Notes under the pieces: model-generated
What the model saw: the letters and a program-made list of their open reading frames with translations, nothing else
The model's database searches: none
Told to the model about the DNA's origin: nothing
In this document: positions 1-5,958 of the stretch, piece after piece
Numbering within the stretch: position 1 is the first letter of the stretch
How the letters are laid out: each line of letters begins with the position of its first letter
Assembly (NCBI GenBank): GCA_012965455.1
Contig: DTSG01000018.1
Coordinates: 1-5,958 of the forward strand
DNA length: 5,958 nucleotides
DNA from: Planctomycetaceae bacterium
Lineage (GTDB): Bacteria > Planctomycetota > Planctomycetia > Pirellulales > Pirellulaceae
Direction: 5' to 3'
Translations under genes and position numbers: made by a program

Positions 1-754
1 GATCGTTTGGAAAGAGGTTCCTGAGGCGGTGGAATTCGCGAACGATGTCTTGGGTGAAAATCGAGGGTGAGATGAACCCCCCGCCACCCTCGCGGATCAG
101 GTTGAAATGGATGTGCGTTTTCTCAGCGATGGATTTCGTCGGAGGAATGTACATTCTTGCAATGATGTCTCCCTTTTTAACCCGCTGTCCCGGTTTTACC
201 AGAATAAAGGGATCGTAGAAGGTTGGGTCTTGGGGGTCGATAAACGGCTCAATGCTGTAGTGAAACGTGATCGCCGTGGTGCCGCTGCGGGCGAAGGTCA
301 GACCTAGGCCATAGCGATGGTTGGCCACGCGTTGGTTCAGTGCAGGTTCGAACATTTCGCGTAATCGAAAGGAGTAGTCGATGCGTGTGATGACACCGTC
401 GGCGACAGCATAGATCGCGGGAAATTTGGCAGGGTTTTTGGGAGAGTCCGGGATCTTGTCCAAGTTGAAATAAAGGTGCCCGCCGGTATGAGGTTTTTCC
501 GCATCCCGTCCGCGGTAGGGATGTCCGCGGCGGACGTTGGAAAGGTCGACTATGAACTGGTTGCTAGGTTCGCTGAGGAAGGTGGTGATCAACGGCAGCG
601 AATTGAGAATCTGTTGGCGTTGTTGACCGGAGATGGATGCGGAGCGGTTGGCGGAGGGTTGTTGCGCAAGTGCTGGCGGGGACAGTTCGCTAAGGCAGAA
701 GAGCACAAGCAGCAGATAGTGCCAGATCGCTATTCTGTGTTTCAGTGCTTTCAT
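1..754 (-). CDS. Secreted M23-family (LytM-like) peptidase-domain protein, 3' end beyond the left edge
   Basis: The minus-strand frame is open from the ATG at 752-754 to the window edge with no stop, giving 251 residues; the C-terminus is missing. An in-frame TAG at 791-793 and the absence of another ATG make this start likely. Residues 1-30 form a Sec signal peptide: basic MKALKHR, a leucine-rich core, and a probable cut after PALA-30. The mature part shows an M23-like run: IYAVADGVITRI (about 114-125), FHYS with H165 in the place of the family's YxHLS histidine, VKPGQRVKKGDIIA (about 184-197), then HIHF with H214 and H216 as the HxH motif. The first metal motif, normally HxxxD, is not canonical: candidates are H78-x5-D84 and H93-x5-D99. 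M23 enzymes are zinc endopeptidases that cut peptidoglycan cross-links, and some members are inactive regulators. Export and fold family are well supported; catalytic activity is uncertain. It is divergent from the cytochrome gene. Confidence 0.82.
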   Translation of the reverse strand, partial: MKALKHRIAIWHYLLLVLFCLSELSPPALAQQPSANRSASISGQQRQQILNSLPLITTFLSEPSNQFIVDLSNVRRGHPYRGRDAEKPHTGGHLYFNLDKIPDSPKNPAKFPAIYAVADGVITRIDYSFRLREMFEPALNQRVANHRYGLGLTFARSGTTAITFHYSIEPFIDPQDPTFYDPFILVKPGQRVKKGDIIARMYIPPTKSIAEKTHIHFNLIREGGGGFISPSIFTQDIVREFHRLRNLFPND

Positions 755-760
755 GCTCAG

Positions 761-766
761 ACCTTT
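761..766 (-). promoter_or_regulatory. Possible ribosome binding site of the M23-like gene
   Basis: On the minus strand AAAGGT lies six bases before the ATG at 754. It is a partial Shine-Dalgarno match at a workable distance and supports that start. The three plus-strand genes in the window show no comparable match, so this is the only ribosome binding site I can point to. Confidence 0.4.
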
Positions 767-838
767 CAGTTCAGCGTCGCTATATCGTAGCTAGTTTAAT
801 TCTGAGTGTACCAGCGCCGCGCGGTCTATATAAAGGTA

Positions 839-852
839 ATCGTCATGACGAT
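839..852. promoter_or_regulatory. Perfect 14-bp palindrome, candidate operator
   Basis: ATCGTCATGACGAT equals its own reverse complement over all 14 bases; symmetry ends at the next pair (A838/G853). It has no spacer, so it is more likely a binding site for a dimeric regulator than an RNA hairpin. It sits about 50 bp upstream of the TATAAT box of the cytochrome gene and about 85 bp upstream of the M23-like start codon, where it could act on either gene. No regulator gene is in the window. The symmetry is seen; the operator role is inferred. Confidence 0.4.
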
Positions 853-887
853 GCACGCAATTGGAAAGCTCAAAATAATTAAATGGA

Positions 888-899
888 GTACACGTGTTC
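888..899. promoter_or_regulatory. Imperfect 12-bp palindrome next to the -10 box
   Basis: GTACACGTGTTC is symmetric except for one pair (T889/T898), with a perfect 8-bp core ACACGTGT at 890-897. It lies just upstream of TATAAT, where the spacer of the promoter would be, a usual place for a repressor. An 8-bp perfect core is not rare by chance, so the functional call is weak. Confidence 0.22.
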
Positions 900-903
900 G
901 CGG

Positions 904-909
904 TATAAT
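904..909 (+). promoter_or_regulatory. Probable -10 box of the PSCyt/PSD1-DUF1501 operon
   Basis: TATAAT matches the sigma-70 -10 consensus at all six positions and lies 44 bp before the ATG at 954. No TTGACA-like hexamer is found 16-18 bp upstream (the sequence there is around AAATGG at 881-886), so this would be a -35-poor promoter, possibly activator-dependent. Transcription would begin near 915, giving a leader of about 40 bases and leaving too little leader for the upstream TTG start at 927. Confidence 0.42.
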
Positions 910-953
910 AACTAACATAATAACGTTTGTCACCTCTACCAACGACTGCGACG

Positions 954-3401
954 ATGAAATTTAAACTACTAGCAGCGATTCTTCTATTGTTGTCTTTCCA
1001 TACAGTGAGCGCACAGGAACCCTCTCCCTCACAAGTTCAATTTTTTGAAACCCACATTCGTCCTGCGCTAGTGAAGTACTGTTATCAGTGTCATTCTGTT
1101 GATTCAGGAGACGTTCGTGGGGGACTCCTCCTCGATACTCGTCAAGGTTGGGCTCAAGGCGGCGACGGGGGCCCAGCGATTGTGCCCGGAAAACCGGACG
1201 TGAGCCTGTTTTGGGAAGCGATTAACTGGGACGGTTATGAAATGCCACCAAGTCAGAAGATGCCATCCGACGTTATTGATAAATTCAAACAATGGATTGA
1301 AATGGGAGCGCCTGATCCGCGTGAAAAACAGCTGCTGGTACACAAAACAAAGATCTCAAAAGCGGACATCGAAAAAGGAAAGCAGCACTGGTCGTTTCAG
1401 TCACCGATGAGTCGTTCTGATGCAAGCATTGACAGTCTTATTGCCGTTAAACAACGGCAAGCTGGGTTGAAACCGGCGCCTTTAGCCGATGAATTTACGC
1501 TACTGCGACGGTTGAACTTTGACCTTGTCGGCCTACCGCCGAGTCCAGCGGAAATCATACATTTCAAAGATGCTTGGAAATTAAACGCAGATGCGGCTGT
1601 CGCAGCGAAGGTAGATGAGCTATTAGCGCGAACACAATTTGGTGAGCGATGGGGGCGACATTGGTTGGATGTGGCGCGCTACGCGGAATCTTCGGGATCG
1701 CGCAACGTCCGTTACCCGCATGCTTGGCGGTATCGCAATTATGTCTTAGATTCGTTCAACAACGACACTCCTTACGACCGATTCATTAAGGAACAAGTCG
1801 CCGGAGACGTATTGTTAGCGGCGACAGACCAAGAATGGCAAAATAATCTGCTGGGGACTGGCTTCCTGGCGATTGGCTTGAAGCATCATGACGAGAAGAA
1901 CCCACGGAAGTTCATGGCCGACGTGGTCGACGAGCAAATCGACACCATGACACAAGCCGTGCTCGGCTTGACTGTGGCATGTGCAAGATGCCACGATCAT
2001 AAATATGACCCTATTCCGACGAGTGATTACTATGCACTCGCGGGTATCTTCCATAGTACGCAAACATACTATGGGACGACTCGAATCGGTCAAAATCATC
2101 GCCCCGGTAAACTCCTGCTTTTGCCGATACCGGACAAATCATCGGGTCCTACAGCCCAAGGCCAACAAACTATAGTTCGCATGCAGGCTCGGATCGTTGA
2201 AATCGACCAACAAATAAGAGGCGTTCGAGGAAAAGATCGCCGTAATCTTCTAAACACAAAGAATCGGCTACTATCACAGTTAGCCTCCTTGAACCCAGAC
2301 GGTACGCCAAAGACATTCGCTATGGGAGTGCAGGATGCCACCGAGATGGTAAACGCTAATATTTTGATTAATGGTGAGGTCGATAAACCTGCCCAGGAGG
2401 TTCCGCGTGGCTTTGTTCAGGTATTGGGCGATTTGAATTTTACCGTCATCGACGGCAAAACATCTGGTCGTATTGAACTGGCCAACGCACTGACCGCGAA
2501 AGACAATCCACTGACAGCGCGGGTGATGGTTAATCGGATTTGGATGCACTTACTCGGCAAACCACTCGTCGGAACCCCGAGCAACTTTGGTGTATCTGGG
2601 ATGAGGCCTGACAACCAAGAACTTCTTGACTATCTCGCCGTGCAATTCATGGACAACAATTGGAGTGTAAAGTCGATGATCAAAGAGGTCGTACAGTCCG
2701 ACGCGTATAGACGTAGTTCTCAATACAATGAGGCCAATTACTTGATCGACCCAGATAACCGTGTTTTATGGAGAGCTAACCCGCGCCAAATCGACGCTGA
2801 AGCGCTAAGAGATTCGATGCTGACGATGTCGGGTGAGTTGAACCTTGAGCGACCGGAAGTCGCGTCAGCCAACGGTGAACGACCAGGCTCTCTGGCCCTG
2901 GATGCCTATGATCCGCATCGCTCGGTCTATCTACCGATTATTCGCGACGGTTTACCCGCCGCACTTGATCTGTTTGACTTCCCCGATCCTAACTCGACGA
3001 GTGCCGGCCGCACAGATTCTATCGTGCCGACGCAAGCCTTGTATATGATGAATAGTGAATTTGTGACAAGCCAGGCACGGTTGATGGCGGTGAGTCTAGA
3101 GAGTCAGTATTCGACGTTGAACGATCAGATTCTGTACGCCTTCGCGTGGGCATTCGGGCGGCCCCCGACCGACGCAGAATTTCAAGCAAGTAACCAATTT
3201 TTTCGCGAATTTATACCAAGTTATCCCGCGGTTGATGCAGCATCAAATGCACCACCAGCAGGCTCCCGCCCGAATCGAGCTGGTCCACGAGGTCGCTCGA
3301 GTCTCGCTGCGACCGCTCCCACAGCGACACCTAAAAACAAAACGTTAGCAGCCTTTTGTCAGACATTAATGGCTAGTGCACAATTTCGCATTTTGAATTA
3401 A
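954..3401 (+). CDS. Planctomycete cytochrome c / DUF1549 / DUF1553 protein (PSCyt1-PSCyt2-PSD1)
   Basis: This 815-residue exported protein has a Sec signal peptide (MKFKLLAAILLLLS core, probable cut after VSA-20). The PSCyt1 domain spans about 28-120, with CYQCH (C43, C46, H47) as haem-binding motif and the typical EMPP around M97 as a possible axial ligand. The PSCyt2/DUF1549 domain spans about 147-370 and ends with a second CxxCH, CARCH (C343, C346, H347). A charged, possibly coiled stretch covers 405-447. PSD1/DUF1553 spans about 517-815, opening with LTARVMVNRIW. The protein is therefore a likely dihaem c-type protein outside the cytoplasm; its electron partner and substrate are unknown. 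A Pro/Ala/Ser/Arg-rich insertion lies at about 758-796. The ATG at 954 is preferred over an in-frame TTG at 927 because it places the signal peptide at the N-terminus. No clear ribosome binding site is visible. DUF1501 follows 42 bp downstream, the usual partner. Family call is firm; function is not known. Confidence 0.95.
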   Translation: MKFKLLAAILLLLSFHTVSAQEPSPSQVQFFETHIRPALVKYCYQCHSVDSGDVRGGLLLDTRQGWAQGGDGGPAIVPGKPDVSLFWEAINWDGYEMPPSQKMPSDVIDKFKQWIEMGAPDPREKQLLVHKTKISKADIEKGKQHWSFQSPMSRSDASIDSLIAVKQRQAGLKPAPLADEFTLLRRLNFDLVGLPPSPAEIIHFKDAWKLNADAAVAAKVDELLARTQFGERWGRHWLDVARYAESSGSRNVRYPHAWRYRNYVLDSFNNDTPYDRFIKEQVAGDVLLAATDQEWQNNLLGTGFLAIGLKHHDEKNPRKFMADVVDEQIDTMTQAVLGLTVACARCHDHKYDPIPTSDYYALAGIFHSTQTYYGTTRIGQNHRPGKLLLLPIPDKSSGPTAQGQQTIVRMQARIVEIDQQIRGVRGKDRRNLLNTKNRLLSQLASLNPDGTPKTFAMGVQDATEMVNANILINGEVDKPAQEVPRGFVQVLGDLNFTVIDGKTSGRIELANALTAKDNPLTARVMVNRIWMHLLGKPLVGTPSNFGVSGMRPDNQELLDYLAVQFMDNNWSVKSMIKEVVQSDAYRRSSQYNEANYLIDPDNRVLWRANPRQIDAEALRDSMLTMSGELNLERPEVASANGERPGSLALDAYDPHRSVYLPIIRDGLPAALDLFDFPDPNSTSAGRTDSIVPTQALYMMNSEFVTSQARLMAVSLESQYSTLNDQILYAFAWAFGRPPTDAEFQASNQFFREFIPSYPAVDAASNAPPAGSRPNRAGPRGRSSLAATAPTATPKNKTLAAFCQTLMASAQFRILN

Positions 3402-3443
3402 TGAGTTTAGATATCCATTAGTAAAGATAAAGAAAATAGAAAC
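3402..3443 (+). other. Short intra-operon spacer
   Basis: This AT-rich 42-bp gap has no hairpin followed by a T-run and no recognisable promoter, which supports co-transcription of the genes on either side. The bases before the ATG at 3444 are purine-rich (AAAGATAAAGAAAATAG), but there is no true Shine-Dalgarno core. Confidence 0.5.
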
Positions 3444-4826
3444 ATGAACCAAATAAGTCGACGTCTTGCACTCCAAACCATCTCCACAGGGTTTGGTTCT
3501 CTGGCATTTACCGCGATGGCATCACGTCAATCGCTTGCGGAAAACCCGCTGGCCTCAAAGCCAACTCATTTTCCAGCTCGTGCAAAACGTGTGATTATGC
3601 TCTTCATGAATGGAGCGCCCTCGCACGTGGACACGTTTGACTACAAACCGAAGCTTATCAGTGCAAATGGTCAGTCCGACGGTCGCACAGCGCGAATGAT
3701 GCCACCCATCGCAAAATTCCAACAACGCGGTAATAGCGGACTTTGGATCTCTGATCTTTTTCCAAATGTCAGTCGCCACGCCGATGATATTTGTTTGCTC
3801 CGTAGCATGTATAGTGATCAGTCAAATCATCCCACCGCTGAGCGCGCGGCTCATACGGGATCAGCTCAGTTCATCCGCCCTTCGCTCGGTGCATGGTCCG
3901 TCTATGGCCTCGGTACGGAGAACTCCGATCTACCAGGTTTCGTTGTGATGGGCGAATCTGGTCGAGCGGGTCGAGTCAGTTTTGGTAGCGGCTTTCTTCC
4001 AGCGCGCTATCAAGCGACCACGGTTAATGCCGGGATCGAATCTAAGGCAGGAGGGCAAGGAAGAGGAAGTGCAAATTCTTCAAGTGAATCAATCCCTAAT
4101 ATTCGTAATTCGTCTCTCTCTCCAAAATCTCAGCGGACACAACTCGATCTCTTGGCGCGCTTAAACGAAGCTAAACTAAAACAGGAAGTGTATCAGCCGC
4201 AGGTTGAAGGTATCTTGCAATCTTATGAACTAGCCTTCCGCATGCAATCCTCGTTGCCACAGCTCATGGATCTGTCGCGAGAAACGCAGGAGACGAAAAA
4301 CCTATATGGCATCGGAGAGAGTATTACTAACCCATTCGGAACGCAGTGCTTACTGGCGCGACGAATGGTTGAGTCGGGCGTTCGTTTTGTTGAAGTCGGT
4401 GCCTCAGGATGGGATCACCATTCATTACTTGCGGAGAAACTACCCGCCTCCTGCAACGCTGTCGATAAACCCATCGCTGGCCTGCTTGCGGACCTAAAAC
4501 AACGTGACATGTTAAAAGACACGTTAGTCATTTGGGCTGGCGAGTTCGGTCGCACACCGCACGCAACAGGCGGCGGACGCGGGCACAACAACCGCGGCTA
4601 TACAACTTGGATGGCGGGCGGTGGAGTCAAGGGAGGGTTCAGCTATGGCGGCACAGATGAATTGGGCTATGAGGCCGTTACAGATCGAATACATATCCAC
4701 GACTGGCACGCGACGATGCTGCATTTGCTAGGTCTCAACCACGAAAAGCTGACGTTTAAACATGCTGGGCGGGATTTTCGACTTACGAATGTTGGCGGAA
4801 AAGTTGTGGATGGTATCCTGGCTTAA
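3444..4826 (+). CDS. DUF1501 protein with twin-arginine signal
   Basis: The product is 460 residues, a normal length for DUF1501. The N-terminus is a Tat signal: S5-R6-R7-L-A-L followed by a moderately hydrophobic stretch to about residue 32, implying export in folded form. Family motifs in order: RVIMLFMNGAPSHVDTFD (49-66, with D63), the NHPTAE segment (128-133), LPARYQ (185-190), GWDHH (322-326), EFGRTP (367-372), GRGHNNR (378-384), WMAGGGVKGG (389-398) and HIHDWHATMLHLLG (417-430). DUF1501 is placed in the alkaline-phosphatase-like superfamily with the sulfatases, so the D and H residues may bind metal, but no reaction is established. The conserved position usually read as GRDH is GRGH here. 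A Gly/Ser-rich stretch (about 197-218) precedes PNIRN. It is almost always found next to PSCyt/PSD1 genes, as here, which suggests a shared process in the envelope. Confidence 0.94.
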   Translation: MNQISRRLALQTISTGFGSLAFTAMASRQSLAENPLASKPTHFPARAKRVIMLFMNGAPSHVDTFDYKPKLISANGQSDGRTARMMPPIAKFQQRGNSGLWISDLFPNVSRHADDICLLRSMYSDQSNHPTAERAAHTGSAQFIRPSLGAWSVYGLGTENSDLPGFVVMGESGRAGRVSFGSGFLPARYQATTVNAGIESKAGGQGRGSANSSSESIPNIRNSSLSPKSQRTQLDLLARLNEAKLKQEVYQPQVEGILQSYELAFRMQSSLPQLMDLSRETQETKNLYGIGESITNPFGTQCLLARRMVESGVRFVEVGASGWDHHSLLAEKLPASCNAVDKPIAGLLADLKQRDMLKDTLVIWAGEFGRTPHATGGGRGHNNRGYTTWMAGGGVKGGFSYGGTDELGYEAVTDRIHIHDWHATMLHLLGLNHEKLTFKHAGRDFRLTNVGGKVVDGILA

Positions 4827-4881
4827 CGGCCACTTATAAAAATCACCGCTCCTGCCAATACTAGCTAGCGCAGATTCAGCG

Positions 4882-4908
4882 TCCCCGCTAAGCGTAATAG
4901 TGAGGGGA
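4882..4908 (+). terminator. Weak hairpin, doubtful terminator after the DUF1501 gene
   Basis: TCCCC at 4882-4886 can pair with GGGGA at 4904-4908, and the inner CT/AG can extend the stem past a bulge. A competing small hairpin, AGCG with CGCT (4878-4881 and 4886-4889), overlaps it. No T-run follows, so it is not a good intrinsic terminator; it may only be an mRNA end-protecting structure or chance. Confidence 0.18.
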
Positions 4909-4917
4909 TGTCCCGCA

Positions 4918-4923
4918 TATACT
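4918..4923 (+). promoter_or_regulatory. Possible -10 box of the sulfatase gene
   Basis: TATACT matches five of six positions of the -10 consensus and would give a leader of about 50 bases before the ATG at 4981. No convincing -35 is present 16-18 bp upstream (TAATAG at 4895-4900), so the call is tentative. Confidence 0.27.
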
Positions 4924-4980
4924 AAATTGCGGTAAGATGAAGGTGCTAACTACATTCCACTACCAAGAGATTCAAATATC

Positions 4981-5958
4981 ATGCGTTATCTTATATGCCT
5001 GCTGGCAGCAGTTTCCTGTTCATTTCTGACTAATACCTTGGCTATTGCTGCTCCGAGTGACGAACGTCCTAATATCATTGTTATCCTAGTGGACGACATG
5101 GGGTTTTCTGATATCGGCTGCTATGGTGGCGAAATTGAAACGCCGAATCTCGATGCCCTAGCGAACAACGGCTTGCGCTTCACACAGTTTTACAACAGTG
5201 GCCGCTGTTGCCCCACGAGAGCTAGCCTAATGACAGGGCTGCATCCCCATCAGGTAGGTATCGGCCATATGACCGAACCCCCAAACAGATCGCTTGGCTT
5301 CGAAGGCCCTTACCAGGGGTATCTCAATCAGCAATGTGTGACACTTGCACAGGTGCTGAAGTCAGTAGATTATCACACTCTGATGACGGGCAAATGGCAT
5401 CTTGGCCACGCTGATAAGAACAACTGGCCCTTACAGCGCGGCTTTGATCGATTCTATGGTGGGATCTCCGGGGCCTTCAACTACTTCAAACCTGGAGGCG
5501 ATCGCGGTATTACCGAGGGTAATGCGCCGGTAGCGACACCTGAGGATTGGTATGCAACCGACGCATTTACGGACAAGGGCATCGAATACATCAAAGAAGC
5601 GACAGCCACAGATGACAATCCATTCTTCTTGTACCTTGCATTCAATGCTCCCCACTGGCCGTTAAACGCGAAATGGGAGGACTATCTAAAATATCGTGGT
5701 AAATATACTGCGGGTTGGCAAGCGATCGCGGATGAGAGATTCGAGAAACAGAAGAGAATTGGACTATTTGATGAAACCGTAAAGCCAGCGCCGCTACAGG
5801 CTCCTAAATGGGATGGCTTGTCGGATGCCGAGCGAGATCGACTCGATGCTGTCCAGGCAGCTTATGCCGGGTGCATTGACAATATTGACCAGAATATTGG
5901 AAAACTCGTTGCCTACCTCGAACAGAGTGGTGAACTCGATAACACGCTAATCATATTC
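4981..5958 (+). CDS. Type I (formylglycine-dependent) sulfatase, arylsulfatase-like, 3' end beyond the right edge
   Basis: The frame is open from the ATG at 4981 to the last base, giving 326 residues of a protein family usually about 450-600 long. It begins with a Sec signal peptide (MRYLICLLAAV core, probable cut near AIAA-24). The sulfatase N-terminal domain then follows: RPNIIVILVDDMG with metal ligands D38 and D39, and YGG/TPNLDALA. The signature C-x-P-x-R is CCPTRASLMTG, in which C76 is the residue expected to be converted to formylglycine, with R80. GKWHLGH supplies K138 and H140, and NAPHWP supplies H225. The sequence stops at DNTLIIF (320-326), just before the usual downstream DN metal motif and the C-terminal subdomain. 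Type I sulfatases hydrolyse sulfate esters; the substrate cannot be read from this fragment. Maturation needs a formylglycine-generating enzyme encoded elsewhere. It lies 154 bp after DUF1501 on the same strand, with no clear ribosome binding site. Confidence 0.95.
   Translation, partial: MRYLICLLAAVSCSFLTNTLAIAAPSDERPNIIVILVDDMGFSDIGCYGGEIETPNLDALANNGLRFTQFYNSGRCCPTRASLMTGLHPHQVGIGHMTEPPNRSLGFEGPYQGYLNQQCVTLAQVLKSVDYHTLMTGKWHLGHADKNNWPLQRGFDRFYGGISGAFNYFKPGGDRGITEGNAPVATPEDWYATDAFTDKGIEYIKEATATDDNPFFLYLAFNAPHWPLNAKWEDYLKYRGKYTAGWQAIADERFEKQKRIGLFDETVKPAPLQAPKWDGLSDAERDRLDAVQAAYAGCIDNIDQNIGKLVAYLEQSGELDNTLIIF

Larger units (their letters stand above)
755..953. other. Divergent intergenic control region
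   Basis: These 199 bp separate the start codons of the leftward M23-like gene and the rightward cytochrome gene, so promoters for both should lie here. The region is AT-rich apart from a GC-rich patch with the 8-bp palindrome CCGCGCGG at 817-824. It also holds a 14-bp perfect palindrome, a second imperfect palindrome and a TATAAT box, listed separately. For the leftward gene the best -10 candidate I see is TACACT (805-810 on the minus strand), without a convincing -35. No small ORF or RNA gene is evident. Confidence 0.6.
4827..4980 (+). other. Intergenic gap between DUF1501 and sulfatase genes
   Basis: The gap is 154 bp, without a plausible ORF or RNA gene. It contains the 8-bp palindrome CTAGCTAG (4861-4868), a short imperfect hairpin and a possible -10 box, listed separately. 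Its length, compared with the 42-bp gap upstream, leaves it open whether the sulfatase is in the same operon or has its own promoter; I lean to a separate or additional promoter. Confidence 0.45.

Noticed and set aside
476..790. Plus-strand ORF of 104 codons starting near 476, and another at 107-307
   Set aside because: Both overlap the minus-strand M23-like gene, which has a signal peptide and family motifs; the plus-strand translations show no recognisable domain or signal and are antisense shadows.
1104..2614. Several minus-strand ORFs of 65-94 codons inside the cytochrome gene
   Set aside because: They lie antisense to a firmly identified 815-residue protein and have no family motifs.
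4861..4868. CTAGCTAG palindrome, with similar TAGCTAG sequence near 788-794
   Set aside because: Eight bases or fewer, no further flanking similarity between the copies, and no link to a repeat family or terminator.
4992..5040. Possible lipobox (AVSC, C13) in the sulfatase signal peptide
   Set aside because: The -3 position is Ala rather than the usual Leu/Val/Ile and the hydrophobic stretch before it is short; a normal signal peptidase I site near AIAA-24 fits better.
5431..5655. Minus-strand ORF of 74 codons within the sulfatase gene
   Set aside because: It overlaps the conserved sulfatase domain in the opposite strand and has no recognisable features.
1..5958. CRISPR array, insertion sequence, tRNA or defence system
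   Set aside because: No regularly spaced direct repeats, terminal inverted repeats with transposase, cloverleaf-like sequences or defence-gene motifs were found; nearly all sequence is accounted for by four envelope-protein genes.

Overview
The window looks like chromosomal DNA of a planctomycete-type bacterium (Planctomycetota, perhaps Pirellulales-like; some Verrucomicrobiota or Lentisphaerota remain possible). The main evidence is a gene carrying the planctomycete cytochrome C domain, DUF1549 and DUF1553, followed directly by a DUF1501 gene. That pair is heavily expanded in these phyla. A type I sulfatase follows, another family expanded in marine planctomycetes. Base composition is moderate and shows no obvious break. 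I see no tRNA, rRNA, CRISPR array, insertion sequence or phage gene.

Layout: (1) Positions 1-754, minus strand: a secreted M23 (LytM-like) peptidase-family protein running off the left edge, so only the N-terminal 251 residues are visible. (2) Positions 755-953: a 199-bp divergent intergenic region with a perfect 14-bp palindrome, a second imperfect palindrome and a consensus TATAAT box. (3) Positions 954-3401, plus strand: an exported protein with two CxxCH haem-binding motifs and domain order PSCyt1-PSCyt2-PSD1. (4) Positions 3444-4826, plus strand: a Tat-exported DUF1501 protein, 42 bp downstream and probably co-transcribed. (5) Positions 4827-4980: a 154-bp gap with a weak hairpin and a possible -10 box. 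(6) Positions 4981-5958, plus strand: a Sec-exported type I (formylglycine) sulfatase running off the right edge.

All four proteins carry export signals, so the whole window encodes envelope or periplasmic functions. The PSCyt/PSD1 and DUF1501 proteins form a recurrent two-gene unit whose biochemical role is not established. The sulfatase beside it is consistent with, but does not prove, a role in handling sulfated polysaccharides. DUF1501 and sulfatases are thought to share the alkaline-phosphatase-like fold, so two distant relatives sit side by side, one exported by Tat and one by Sec.

I found no clearly new system. The points most worth a second look are the palindromes in the divergent control region, the divergent metal-site motif of the M23-like protein, the GRGHN motif in the DUF1501 protein, and low-complexity insertions in two of the proteins.
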